Of a DNA stretch of 64,000 nucleotides, positions 40,873 through 52,297 are shown in pieces. Under the pieces are notes generated by a model, which was given only the letters and a program-made list of their open reading frames with translations, did not search any database and had not been told where the DNA came from. Source of the stretch: Heterocephalus glaber (lineage: Eukaryota > Chordata > Mammalia > Rodentia > Bathyergidae); assembly GCF_000247695.1 (NCBI RefSeq), contig NW_004624781.1, positions 13,831,463 through 13,895,462 of the forward strand, written 5' to 3'. Every line of letters begins with the position of its first letter. The first letter of the stretch is position 1. The position numbers and the translations under genes are program-made.

Positions 40873-41494
40873 ACAGAATGTTAAGCAAATGTCTAGTACT
40901 ACCTGCAAGGCCCTATTCCAGGTGCTGTGTGTATGTGTCGGGGCCACAGACCTGGATGAGGCCTTTGGGATGGGGATGGGTGGGGTGGAGCCCGACGTGC
41001 GAGACACAGGAGCAGAGGATGGTCCAACACTGTGTTTTCTCCAGAGCTGAGCTGGACCTGCCCCGTGCAGGCTGCTTCCAAGTCCTCTGCCACCAGCATG
41101 GTGACATTAAAGACTCTTGTGGGTGCTAAGGGACTAAATAGGAGGACCACATCTCTCCTTCCCACCCTTCACTCATTTCTACTCCATAATCGATTGTGAT
41201 CCTTCTCCTTTTGGGAGCCGTCATCTTCAGAGTGGTGATCTGCAAGCGGAGATCAGCTCCAGGATGGAGAAGGGACGCTGCTGAGAGCCAGGAGGGCTGG
41301 GAATGGAATGGTCCCTGGCTGGTTCTGAAGAGGGAGGGGAACAGGTAATTGACCTCGGCAAGGAAAAGCATCCATAAACTCTCAAAGCTGGCAAGTGAGA
41401 CCTAAGCTAGGAGGTGACCTGGGAAGGATGGCATAAGGGCCTGGGGAAGGGACAGACTCACAGTGGGATGGAAGACTGGAGAACAAGGGCACTG
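40873..41494 (+). other. Intergenic, unclassified
   Basis: No recognised gene or repeat. Confidence 0.5.
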
Positions 41495-41595
41495 ATTGGC
41501 TCATTCCGTTTCCACCTCTAACTTGCTGTATGATACAGGAAAAGTCACTTCTTCTCAGATTTGATGTTCTCACTGGTGAAATATAAAACCATATT
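41495..41595 (+). repeat. MIR SINE fragment
   Basis: TTTCCACCTCTAACTTGCTGTATGATACAGGAAAAGTCACTTC then CAGATTTGATGTTCTCACTGG match the MIR core. Confidence 0.5.
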
Positions 41596-42339
41596 CTCAG
41601 AAAACTGGGTTCCCCCCTACCCTAAATTCTGAGATTCTATTTGGACTTGGAGAGAATGGGTGTCAATGCCTGGGATTAGGCAGGACTAAAGACACCGCAA
41701 AAGTTTGGTCCAGGAAAATATCCTGGATAACAAAGGCAAAACTGACTTGGAAGAGGGAGAAATTGGTTCTGATCCCCACTGGCTCTTTACCTAGCATGAA
41801 TTTGGGGAAATCATTTCACATCTGTGGGTCTCTGTTTACATATTTGGAAAACCAGAGTATCCATCTCCAAGCTCTTGATGGACATTTTAACAACTTTTAG
41901 AAAAATAGAACTTTCCTGACTGAAATGATGGGGAAGGCTCAGAGTCCTCTCTACCTTCGGTGCCTTTGCATGTCACGGACTAACCCAGAATTCATGTTGA
42001 GAGTGGTTGCCTTCGTGGTGGTGCTGGGAGGCGATGGACCATGAGGGTCCACCCTCATGGAAGGGATCAATGCATGGTAAAATGGCAAGCAAAGGCCCCT
42101 TTTGCCTTTTGGTCTCCTGCTCTTCCGCTAGGTGAGGACTCTGAGTGTTCAAGGTACCATCTTGGAGGCAGGCATTGCACCCTCCCACATGCTAGATGCC
42201 AACACCTTGATCTTGAACTTGGCTTCCAGAACTGTGAGCCACTGAATTCTCTTCATTATGAATTATCAGCCTTGAGTATTCTGTTAAACAAGCATAAAAT
42301 GGACTAGGACACTCTCAACCTCAACAAAAGAGCCAAGTA
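41596..42339 (+). other. Intergenic with MIR-like fragments
   Basis: GGTTCTGATCCCCACTGGCTC ... GAATTTGGGGAAATCATTTCAC near 41765-41820 resembles MIR. The rest is unclassified. Confidence 0.4.
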
Positions 42340-42490
42340 TGTTCAAATAGTTTGAAAAGTCAGAGACAGAAAATCTTCTGTGCATATGACTTGGGTGAAT
42401 CATTGGATCATTTAATTTTTCTTGAGTCTCCTCCTCATCTGTATTATGAGGATGTGAATTCCTGTTCCAATCATCTCAGGTAATTAGGGG
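42340..42490 (+). repeat. MIR SINE fragment
   Basis: GACTTGGGTGAATCATTGG, TTTTTCTTGAGTCTCCTCCTCATCTGTATTATGAGG is the MIR core region, degenerate. Confidence 0.5.
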
Positions 42491-42509
42491 AGAATGAGAC
42501 AAAACACGA

Positions 42510-42949
42510 TGTCTTAGTCAATTTTCCATTTCCTTAACGAAGTACCTGACACTGGGTTCTATGTAAAGAAAATAAATGCATTAGGCTTAGAGTTTTAGAG
42601 GCTGAAGGTCCAAGATTATGTGGTCCACTTGTTTGGCTCTGGTGAGGACCTCAGAGCTGCTGCCATCACAATGGTAGCAGTGCATACAGAAGAGATCAAG
42701 TGGTGGACAGGAAGCCAGAGAGATTCAGGGACCAGGGTCAGTCTTTTAAAATCCACTCTTGCAGGACCTAACTAGGGTCCCCCAAAGAATGACAGGAGTC
42801 CCTTCCAAAGGCATTGCTACCAATGATGTCATTACCTTGCACCAGACTCCACATTTTAAAAGTTCCACCACATCAACACCAGGACACTGGTGACCAAGCT
42901 TCCAGTACATTAATTCTGGGGGACTTACAAAAACCCTATTCATATAGCA
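42510..42949 (-). mobile_element. MaLR/ERVL-type solo LTR, antisense, about 440 bp
   Basis: TGTCTTAGTCAATTTTCC is a typical antisense MaLR start, followed by a TAAAGAAAATAAATGCATTAGG region and ending CTATTCATATAGCA. No internal sequence remains. Target duplication is unclear (CACGA versus CACAT). Confidence 0.6.
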
Positions 42950-43165
42950 CACATGAAAGGGCCTTGTAAACTCCAAAGTGCTGTGCAAATGCATAGTCAT
43001 ATTCAGGCCTCTTATCAAGCCCTTTATCACCCTTACTGGTCAGAGATGAAGTCCTCTCAAAAGCAATCTCAAAGCTCATGGCTCTGGAGTAAACATGATG
43101 AAAAATAAAAGTAGCATCTCACTTCTTTGTCCATTCTGCTCTATGCAAAGCATGGTATGTGGTAG
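42950..43165 (+). other. Spacer between two LTRs
   Basis: About 216 bp of unique sequence lie between two antisense LTRs. I see no internal provirus sequence, so the two LTRs are independent insertions rather than ends of one provirus. Confidence 0.5.
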
Positions 43166-43577
43166 TGTCTTGTTGCTGGGACACAACACTTGATACCCAC
43201 AATTTAAGGAGAAGAGGTTTATTTAGCTCACAGTTTGTAGAGGTTTCAGTCCATATGTAGTCCACTGGCTCTAAGGCAGGATGGCATGGCACAGGGACAT
43301 GGTGGAGGGCAGCTGAGGAGAGCTGCTCATGGCATGATGGCAGGGAAGCAGAGAGAGATCAAGGGAGAGGGGAAGGAGATAGACCCTTCCAGGCCATGGC
43401 ACCAGTGACCACCTCCCCCAACCAGGCTTCATCTCCGAACATCGCATTTACCCACAAACTCCTCAGTGGACTAACCCACTGATGAGGATCTTGCAGCCAT
43501 GATCCAATCACCTCCCAAAAGCCCCACCTGTGAGTGCATGAGGCTTTTGGGGGGACATATAGATATAAGCCATAATA
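43166..43577 (-). mobile_element. MaLR-type solo LTR, antisense
   Basis: The start TGTCTTGTTGCTGGGACAC, then GAGGTTTATTTAGCTCACAG, GTTTCAGTCC and near the end CCCCACCTGTGAGTGC, with the terminus GATATAAGCCATAATA, are an antisense MaLR. The flanks are GGTAG (43161-43165) and GGAAG (43578-43582), a 5-bp target duplication with one change. It resembles the inner LTR of intron 11. Confidence 0.75.
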
Positions 43578-44729
43578 GGAAGGTCGCCCCAGAAGCCAGT
43601 GGCAGCCCCTGTCAGGTCAGCAGTTGGATCCTAGAGTAGCCATAGGCAGAGTTACACAGGGAAAGAGGATACGGATCTGCTGCCCACATACCTGCCCATG
43701 CAAGGATCAATAAGACTCTCTTTGAGAGTAAGAGGCTTATCTGGCCTAGGACAGGTGGGAAAACTTCAAAAAGGAGGTAAGGTGACAGTGTCTTGCTTTA
43801 AAATGTTTCCATGGCTCTTTGATGAATACTTTCATTTGTGATTCCTGTGTCCCTGACCCACACATTGGCTTAGCATGGTGATTACTGACAACTCTGGTCT
43901 GGGAAAGTTTCCAAAAGAAGAGTAGAGACTCCCCACGGTAAGCCTCCTGGCTCTCTCACTTACCTTCCTGGTATCCCAGGGTCTTTTACCCACAATGCCT
44001 TTGTGTTGCCCTTCCTTCATGATTGTGAATGGGCTCAAGCCTGTAAGATTCCCCAGGTTAGCTTCTAGCAGAAGGAGCTGGGTTTGGCTTAGCCTACTCT
44101 TTGCTGCTGCCACGCTTTTGCTCCTCTCCTTCAAAAAGGCTGCTGCTGGCTTTAATTAAGCCTGTGGAGCCTCCCCTAGGCTGGCCCTCATGAAATGAGG
44201 TGACCCAGCTCACTAGGGCTGCTCCCCAGAGGCCCGGCAGCTCCAGGCTTATCACAACAATTTCTGCTTCACATTTTCCACAGAACATTCTAACTTGAAC
44301 AGAAAAACTTTGTCTCAAGTGCAAATAAGCCAGGCAGGGCACAAGGTCTGAAAAAAAGCTCCAGATGCACTTGTTGCCCAAAGGGTTTAGTCTTTGGAGA
44401 GATGGCCAGTGAGGAATTTAGCTCTTCAGTAACAAGGAAAATGGCTTCTGGGCAGAACCCAAAAGGCTAAGTGACAGAGTCACCACAGCTCTGCAGTTGA
44501 GTCACTGCCCTCCATAGCTCTTTGAGATAGTCCTAGATATCCAGCTACGGAGGAGTCCCAATCACTGAGTAAGTACTGAGGGCCACTCTTATTGTTGTTA
44601 GCCTTGCTAGTAGGCAGCAATAGTGGTTTTGGTTTGGTTTTCATTTTCCAAGCAATTAATGATATTGAGGGTCTTGTATGTACTTATTGCTACCTGTATA
44701 TCTTGTTAGTGAAATGTTTGTTCAAATCC
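43578..44729 (+). other. Intergenic, unclassified
   Basis: No recognised gene. The two antisense frames near 43832-44381 (95-100 codons) resemble no family. Confidence 0.45.
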
Positions 44730-44904
44730 CTCCCTCCAACTTTTTTATTATGTTTATTTTATTATTATTAACTTCTAAATGTTCTTTATAATTGTGAAAT
44801 CAAGTCTTTTATCAGATATGTGATTTTCAAATATGCTTTCCCAATTTGTGGCTTGAATTTTCATTCTTCTGACAGTGCCTTTTAAAGAGCAAAATTCTTA
44901 ATTT

Positions 44905-45031
44905 TTTAATTTCAATTTTATTGGCACAATTTAGATATACATAGTGATCACATTCATTGTAGGGAATTTGTACCTGTGCATGATATATTTTGGTTCCTCT
45001 TTTTCTCCCATTCCCCTTCCCTTCAACCCCT
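44905..45031 (-). mobile_element. Younger L1 3' end inserted into the old L1, antisense
   Basis: The segment TTAGATATACATAGTG ... CATTCATTGTAGGG ... GTGCATGATATATTTTGG, then CCATTCCCCTTCCC, matches in order the start of the repeat at 48553. The flanks are a 15-bp duplication, CAAAATTCTTAATTT (44890-44904) and CAAAATTTTTAATTT (45032-45046), with one mismatch. It is 5' truncated to about 130 bp. Confidence 0.68.
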
Positions 45032-45549
45032 CAAAATTTTTAATTTGGATGAAGTCCAATTTGTCAATTTTTTTAGATGGATCATGCTTTTTGTATCTAG
45101 GAAATTCATGTCAGTAAAGATTTTCCCTTAAAGGTTTTATAGTTTTAAGTGTCACATGTATCTATTATCAATTTTGAGTTAATTTTTGTATGTAAGATAT
45201 GGATCCGCTTTATTTTTTAATATAGTCATCTAGTTCAGTATTATTTATTTGAAACATTAAATTGCATTGTACTTTTAATAAAAAATTAGTGACATAAATG
45301 TGTGGGTCTGTTTGCAGTGTCTCTGTTCAGTCCAATGACATACATTTTTTCATCAACAACATACTGTCTTGATGATTATAGATTTATGAAAATTTTGTTT
45401 TTCTTTTAAAGGCCATGTTAGCTGTTTTAGTTCCTTTGCCTTTCCATAAAAATTTGAGTGAATTTTTCTATTTAAAATTTTTTTTTGCTAACACAGATTT
45501 TTATTAGAAAGGCATTTAACCTATAGATCTATCTGGAGGAAATTAACAC

Positions 45550-45784
45550 ACAGTAAAATCTTAGTTTGTGAGAATAATTCATTCCACGTATAATCTAAAA
45601 CACTTGTATATCAAAGCAGTGAGAAAGAGAAAGAAGAATCACTTGTGATCATGTGACATTTGGTGTGATGTACTATTCATATGACAAGACATTACTTGTT
45701 TATCAAGTTAAAATTTCTTAAAAATATTTGCCCATCTTGCAAAACACTTGCGGAACAAATTACTCACAATCCCAGGTTTAATCA
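45550..45784 (+). mobile_element. MITE with about 30-bp inverted ends inside L1
   Basis: The left end CAGTAAAATCTTAGTTTGTGAG reads, with mismatches, as the inverse of the right end around CTCACAATCCCAGGTTTAAT. The internal sequence has CACTTGTATATC and GACAAGACATTACTTG, typical of an old TcMar-like MITE. The L1 sequence is continuous on both sides (GGAGGAAATTAACA ... CATATTTACAATGC), which shows a simple insertion. Family name not recalled. Confidence 0.55.
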
Positions 45785-46350
45785 TATTTACAATGCTGGC
45801 TTTTCTAATCCATGAACATGGTATAACTCTCCACTTATTTAGGTACTCTTTGATTTCCTTTCTCAGTGCTTTATATATTTGGTATGTCTTGTGGCTTTTT
45901 CTTTGTACATATGCATATTTTACATGTTTGGTGCAGTTTATATGAATATGTCATGTATTTTATTGCTATTACAAACTCCCTGGTTTTCCAGATTTAAAAA
46001 ATTTCCTCAATATCTTTCAAGTAAATTACTGTTATCTGAAAATAAAGTTCCACATGGAGATGGCTTTTATTTCTTCTCTTATTGGTTCTCCAATGCAATT
46101 TGAATAGGAATATTGAATGCAAACATATATACCTTGTTCCTAGTCTCAGGAGGAAAGCACTCAGGCTTTCACCATTAAGTATGATTTTAGCTGTTGTTTT
46201 TTTCCACCTTTATTAAGTGGAGAAAATTACCTTCATTACAATTCACTGGCAGTTTTTAATCATAAATGAATGTTGTATTTTGCCAATTTTTGAGAAATTA
46301 TTTTTAGGTTTTACTCCAATGTGGTTAATTGCATTGATTAAAAATTTTTA

Positions 46351-46455
46351 TTTTATTTTTATTTATTTAATTTTTTTTCCCGGTACCGGGGATTGAACTC
46401 AAAACCTTGAGCTTGCCAGGCAGGTGCAGTGCCACTAAGCTAAATCCCTGGCTAA
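46351..46455 (-). mobile_element. ID-type SINE, antisense, inside L1
   Basis: A T-rich tail (46351-46378) is followed by CGGTACCGGGGATTGAACTC and TAAGCTAAATCCCTGG, the reverse of an ID element. The flanks share TTAAAAATTTTTA (46338-46350) and CTAAAAAATTTTAAA (46456-46470), roughly a 13-bp duplication with indel changes. It splits the old L1 at ORF2 sequence. Confidence 0.85.
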
Positions 46456-47525
46456 CTAAAAAATTTTAAACCTACTTTGCCTTTGTGGGGTAATGTTTTA
46501 CACACTATATTATCTTTTGTATATATTTTGTACTTGTTAAAATTTTCTTAAGAGGTTTCTATGTATGTTCATGAAAACTTGCTGTTTTATACTTTTATAG
46601 TTTTCATATCATAATAATGTTGGTCCCATAGTTTGAACTGAAATATGTTTCCTCCTCTTCAATTTTCATGTTGTATGGAATTTGTATTATTTCTTCATTA
46701 AATGTTTAGGGAGATTCATAGTGAATACATCTGAGCCTTGAGGTGTTTGTGTGGTGGAAAAGCTTAGAACTGCAAATTCTCTTCTTTTACATGTGTAGAT
46801 CTTGAAGTTTTCCATGTCTTTTGAATGATTTCTGGTTATTGTGTTCATCCAGGAATTTTTCCATTTTATTAAAGTTGCCAAATGTGTTGGCATGAATTTG
46901 TTTCAAATATTTTTATTGTCCTTTAAATATCTTTAAGACCATGGTAATGATGTCTCCTCCATTCATAATAATCATGATTTTGTGGTATCACTTTTTCTTT
47001 TAATCAGACTAGGTAGAAGTTTATTAATTTTATTGTTCTTCTCAAAGAACCAACATTTATTTCATGAACTTTACTCTATGATTTTTCTCCCTTAAATTTC
47101 ATTTTTTGGCTTTGTCTGTATTATTATTCCCCCACCTCTATGGTTTCCTAATGTAAAAGCTTAGGTATTCTTTCTTTAATATATGCATAATAAATTATAA
47201 TACTTACATATAATTAGTTAAGCATTGATTTAGCTATATCTCAAACTTTGACGTGCTGTGTTTTATCTTCACTTGACTTAAATTCTAATTTCCCTTTTAA
47301 TTTCTTCTTTTATCTATGGATCTATAGGTTTTTCAAAAGTGTGTTATTTAGTTTCCAGATATTTGAGGATTTTCCAGTTATCTAGTACTCGTTCTTCTTA
47401 ATTTCATTGTGCTAAGAGAACAAATTTTACAGGATTTTAACCCTTTACCTTTATTGAAACTCATTTAGTGGCCCAGAATATGATCTCTCTTGGTAAATGT
47501 TCCCTGCATACTTTAAAAGAATGTC

Positions 47526-48552
47526 TGGGGCCATTTTAATGATACATAAGTGGACAGAAAAATGACCAAATGAGCTTTATCTGGCAAAATCTTAAGTAAT
47601 GAAATAGTGGGTGAATTTTCCAACCTATAATTATAAATTATGAATGTCCAATTCTTTGTTATATGATCAGAAAAGAGGCTTGAGGAAGAGAGCCCAGTAT
47701 TACCAGTTTCCATTCCCAAGAATAGTCTACGAACAGACTGATTGTCCTGTAGGACTCCCTTCTCTAGCCATCCACATTCAAGGTCATGGAGACCTTGTCA
47801 TTTCCCAGAACTGTTCCACCTCCAAGGTCATGAACCCTAGGGTCCCTGAACCACCGCATCCTTCCTTCTATGCCTTTGGTTCTTCACTTTCTTCATGACA
47901 TCAACTTCCTGACTCCTCTATTTCTCCCTTGCAGTCCTTTCCTGGCTCTATTTCTTCCTCCCTGAGTCCGGACCCTCCTTACAAGTATTTCAATTTCTGT
48001 TACCTTGTGTTTGTACATCTTCCTGCAAATCTCCATCTCTGGGCTGTTTCAACACGCCTGGAACTTCCATTCCTCAATCTGCACTTCTAAGTGAGGCTAA
48101 AAAGAATTCTGTGACCTTTGATGACAAGTACTACTTATTACTGCTTGTAGGCTGCTCAAGACTTTCTCTCAGCTCAGCAAACCTTATCTCTGAGGTAACG
48201 CCATCTTCCAGTCCCACAGTGGACATTGGAAATTCTTTCTTTGCCATTCTCCTGCAACCCCTATTAGCCCCTGCATTTTTCACTTAGCAGATGACTTTTA
48301 CCTCGGTTATCAGGTAGGCTTCCTTGACTCCCACCTACAAGGTATATGCACCCACTATCAGCTTCCCCTTCCTCTCATGGTCTCAGGATGCAGTGTTTTT
48401 CTGATATCCAGGGCCAATTCTTCTGCCTGAGTTTGTACCAAACACCTTCCTCTCTTCACCGGGCTCTTGCACACGACTCTCACTGCTTCTACACTCTAAC
48501 CTTCCACTCAAGTCTCAATAGTTTGATGACAAAGAAAGATTATTCTTTATTT
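47526..48552 (+). other. Intergenic, CT-rich, unclassified
   Basis: No gene. The stretch from about 47850 is CT-rich with ACTTCCTGACTCC-like segments, possibly an old LTR or LINE remnant, but I cannot assign it. Confidence 0.4.
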
Positions 48553-48985
48553 TTTGCTTAAATTCTTTTATTGGTACATTTTAGGTATACAATATGTTTA
48601 CATTTATCCTTGGGTACTTGTACCTCTACATGAGGTATCTTGGTTCTTATATTTTTCCCCTTCACCTGCTCTCCCTTCACCCCCTCCACCTTTCCCTATT
48701 TACAAAGACTTTGTTTCCATTTTTTTCTTTCTTCATAATTTTTCCTTTCCCTTCTTTCCTTTCCCCTTCCCCTCCCACTTCCCCTACCCCTTTGGACCTT
48801 TTCTTCCTGTTTCAAGTTATCAATTATTCATTTTAATTGTTTTAATCCTTATTTACACTTTCAGTTTCTCACATTAGAGAAACTATTTGGTATTTACACA
48901 TGTGTGTCCTATTTATTTCACTTAAGAGTATGGCCTTGATATGCATCCATTTAGCTATAAATGAAGATTATTCTTCAAGGGTTAA
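48553..48985 (-). mobile_element. L1 3' end, antisense (same subfamily as 44905)
   Basis: TTCTTTTATTGGTACATTTTAGGTATAC, a pyrimidine-rich zone (48660-48800), then CCTATTTATTTCACTTAAGAGTATGGCCTTGATATGCATCC. The last part corresponds to the L1 'cacttagcataatg ... gttgcatccat' region. Its start matches the 44905 insert, so the two are copies of one rodent L1 subfamily. Open frames here are translations of the CT-rich stretch. Confidence 0.65.
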
Positions 48986-49094
48986 AATCTGGTTTCTGGT
49001 TCCACAAGCCTGGTTGAGAGACATAGGACCTCAAGACATTACTTTAAGATCTAGTCTTCAGCTTCTTTATCCATGAAATAAAGCATTTACTTGG
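48986..49094 (+). other. Short intergenic spacer
   Basis: Unique sequence with no signal. Confidence 0.5.
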
Positions 49095-49290
49095 TACTAC
49101 GCTCTGATTGAAAAACTCCTACACATATTAATTCATTTAATCCTCTTAACAAGTCTATATGGGAGGCATTTTTATTATTCTCTTCTTACTCTGAAGCATA
49201 GAGAAGTACAATGACCTGTCCATGACCACACAGCTTGTAAATTCAGAAACATATTTCACATCCATGAACCCAGCTTTGGCGATCATGGTC
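49095..49290 (-). repeat. MIR/L2-class fragment, antisense
   Basis: ATTAATTCATTTAATCCTCTTAACAAG, TATTATTCTCTTCTTACTCTGAAG, CATAGAGAAGTACAATGACCTG and CCACACAGCTTGTAAATTC are in antisense order of a MIR3/L2-type repeat. Confidence 0.65.
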
Positions 49291-50520
49291 TCAACCTCTC
49301 TCCTTGATGACCACACCAAGGTTTACTTTAGCTTATGCAGTAAGAATTGGAATAGAGATTCACAATAGACTTCTGAAATCTGGGAGCAAGTCCTGCAATG
49401 TTCCCTGGCCCTCAACAAACACCTCTTTTTCTCCTTCAACAACTGCAGAGGGAGCCCCAGGAGGCCACTACCTCAGCTGGTGTTTGGGTTCCCTGCCACT
49501 TAGCTTATTTCACTGTCTCCCTGTTCACACTCATCACTCCAAGCATATAATGAAGAAACCCATTGCACTGATAGAGACCACATACAAGGTCTGTCAACCA
49601 GGGTTGGGTTTTGTTTTAAAATGAATTTCTTGCTTCTAAGTGGAAAACACTGTGGAAATGGAATGGTTCAACCTTGAAACAGACAAGCGTCCATCAGGGT
49701 TTGTGTAACATTTGTCCTTAGAATATTCCAAGATAAAGTATGTAATCTTACAGGGCCAGGCATTGTGCTGCCTGGAGCCAGAACCTTCTAGGGTCCTGGA
49801 AACAAAGTCTGCACCTGTCCAGTCTGGGGCCAGACTGGTAAAAGCTGAGACCACAGAGGAGAAGTCAGGAGATGTCTTCAAGTTTTCTTATTTTCTATCC
49901 ATTTTCTGTCCTGACTCCATGTGCTGATTTCACAAACAGGGTCTGAGAAGTCAAGAAGCTCCTGGGCTGCATGAGTTGTTTTCCTCCCTCACTTGCCCAC
50001 ATCTTACAAATTCTTTCTTCCTTTCCCTTTCTGGTTTCTTACCCCATGGCCTCTGGTACTGTAAAATCTTGGCAGGCCCTGGAGCCAAGTTTATTTGGGT
50101 TGAAAAAATTTTCGTGAGGTTTTATTTTCTTGTTTCTGCCCTGAGTTTGAGGAAGGGGACCTACAATGTCTAGCTGGCCCCTTGTGAAGCCATTGCATAA
50201 TTCTGCTATGCCCAGGGAAGCTTCCTATGAATAACCCTTATTTACAGTAAATCATCAAGATGGTGAGGAAAATCAGAAGGTCATTTCATACAAGTAGAGG
50301 AGCAAATGGAATGAGATGAGCCCAAGAGCCAAGTTTGAAGGTGGATGTATCTCTCCTTTGCCCCAACCAGTTTTCTTTGGAGCAGCCCCCTGGGACTAGA
50401 TTCTTTGTCCCTTTTTCTAAACAGAAAACCTGCGTTGGAAATGATCTCTTTGACCGTGATTCATCTTTGCAGCCAGGTGATAAGACTCATAATTAATTTC
50501 TCTTAAAATACCTACCAGAG
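49291..50520 (+). other. Intergenic, unclassified
   Basis: No gene or clear repeat. Confidence 0.45.
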
Positions 50521-50621
50521 GGCTGGGGATGTAGCTCAGTGGTGCTGCTGCCTGCCTCAGAACCACGAGGTCCTGAATTTGATCTCTGGTACCAAAACAA
50601 AACAAACAACAACAACAACAA
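50521..50621 (+). mobile_element. ID-type SINE with 11-bp target duplication
   Basis: The body is GGCTGGGGATGTAGCTCAGTGG ... CTGGTACC and an (AAC)n tail. ACCTACCAGAG (50510-50520) matches ACCTACCGGAG (50622-50632) with one change. It is the most diverged of the sense ID copies inside its body (TGAATTTGATCTCTGG). Confidence 0.88.
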
Positions 50622-50915
50622 ACCTACCGGAGAAAGGACTTCTGAGGTACCTACCTCTGGGTAAATACCTGTTTGCCAGTAATTTTTGGTTTTTAGTCAT
50701 ATAATTGAAATACTTTAAAGATTAATAGTGTTTGTTTGTTAATCAAAGACTCAATGGGCTAAGGATCCATGCAGAGGTGCTTCCATCTACTAGTTCCCAG
50801 GTATGCACTGGGACATGAGAAGCCCTTGTAAGGATATAGATCCTAGGTGGTTGTTTCTTTTTGAAAGTTTGTTAAATGATTGAGTGACAAGTAATGAAGG
50901 ATGCTTACATGATCT
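50622..50915 (+). other. Spacer between an ID SINE and a (TG)n tract
   Basis: No recognised element. Confidence 0.45.
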
Positions 50916-50959
50916 GGTGTGTGCGTGTGCGTGTGTGTGTGTGTATGTGTGTGTGTGTG
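50916..50959 (+). repeat. (TG)n microsatellite, interrupted
   Basis: About 44 bp of TG repeats with GC and TA interruptions. Confidence 0.97.
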
Positions 50960-52239
50960 ATGTACCAATTTGGATGTACCAGTAGTTGCATTGATAGGAT
51001 ACTTATCCACTGGCCAAACTAACAATCCCCAAGTCACAAGAGACCATAGGTGCAGTGTCTAAAGTAGTGGGGAATGTAAGATAATCCATGTACCTCTCTC
51101 TATCACCTCTCCCTGCCACACATACCACTACCACCACTTCCTTAGGCTCCATCTCATGACAAAGAAACCATTTAAGAAAGTAGACATAATATCCAACATC
51201 CAGGTCTTTTTCAATAAAGATAAATTTCTCTTCAATTCTTGCAAGTTTCTAACAACCCACACAGGCTATGGGATTTTTAGTAGAACTAATCTGCTGTAAA
51301 GTGCATGCATTCCAGCTCTGTCTTCAGAGGAAGGGTTGAGTACCTGTTTTTCATATATTTATATTACATTTGATAATGGATTATAGATCAAAGACCTACA
51401 GGCCAAAATGAAGAAGTTTAGTACCAGTTACAAAATTGCTTTTCAAGGGTGAACCTGGCCTGGTTAAACTCTTTTTAGCCAGTGGAGGGAGAAAGTGAAG
51501 AGGCTAGAGCCAGAATTCCAGTTTGAGTTCTTACACAAACTAATGTGCCAACAAGTACTTTGGCCCTCGATGTCCTCAATGAAAGAGAATGAGAGAAAGA
51601 GAGAGGAGACAGAGACAGACTTGAACTTGACTATGTCTAAGGTACTCTCCTCTTTCAGGTTCCAGAAAATGTTCAAGGTTCAGAGTTCTTAACCTTTTCT
51701 GTGTGGAAGAAACAATAGACCCCTCCATTGCCATTCTATTGGTTTGATCTCCACAGCCTTTTGAAAGCATTTAAAAGTTCTCTCATCTACTTGGCTGAGG
51801 AAAGAGACAAATGACATTCTCCTTCTGCCCTCTGCTATAATTTTAGTCCCATCTGTCCCAAGAGCATTCTGCAGAAACCTCTCTTAATGTCTCCTAGATT
51901 GTGTCCAATAATAATGATGGTAATGATAATGATAATGTAATTATCCCAGTTTATTGATGTCAAGTGCATGTTGATTACAAATGGAACAGGAAGTATTTAC
52001 TTGCCTCCTGCTTCTCCAAGATGGTTGTAAAATCAGAGCCGGGCTTTGGAGAAAGCACGAAGCCTGCACCTTTCATAATTGTAATGGGATCCAGATGTGG
52101 CTCTGCCCCACGAAGGCAAGTGATGAAAGCAGTAAATGGGTCCCATGCACATAGGCTCTGCCCAGGTGGGGTCCACTCCCAGCTTTCTCTGAGCCAATAC
52201 TGTTCTGCATTTCCTCCAATTAATTCTGATGATGTGAAA
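50960..52239 (+). other. Intergenic with a short GATAAT-type simple repeat
   Basis: No gene. AATAATAATGATGGTAATG ... ATAATG at about 51907-51938 is an ATGATA-type low-complexity patch. Confidence 0.5.
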
Positions 52240-52297
52240 AGGCTGAAATGCATCCCCTACGGCACCTTGCACATAGTAGGTGACATTCATTGATTTA
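52240..52297 (+). repeat. MIR/L2 3' remnant
   Basis: GGCACCTTGCACATAGTAGGTGACATTCATTGA is the common MIR/L2 end motif. Confidence 0.5.

Larger units (their letters stand above)
44730..47525 (-). mobile_element. Old 5'-truncated L1, antisense, with three nested insertions
   Basis: The + strand reads as reverse L1. It runs from GTTCTTTATAATTGTGAAATCAAGTC and TTTTATCAGATATGTGATTTTCAAATATGC, through GATGAAGTCCAATTTGTC, GAGTTAATTTTTGTATG, CCATGAACATGGTATAACTCTCC, TCAAAGAACCAACATTTATTTC and TTTCCAGATATTTGAGGATTTTCC, to GAATATGATCTCTCTTGG. The part covered is the 3'UTR and ORF2, and stop codons and gaps are frequent, so it is dead. It is interrupted by elements at 44905, 45550 and 46351. No L1 protein could be made. 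Confidence 0.8.

Noticed and set aside
42510..43577. A provirus with two LTRs
   Set aside because: The two antisense LTRs have different ends and flanks and only about 216 bp between them, without internal sequence. They are separate insertions.
48554..48877. 107-codon hydrophobic frame that looks like a membrane protein
   Set aside because: The hydrophobicity comes from translating the CT-rich and T-rich zone of an antisense L1 3' end.
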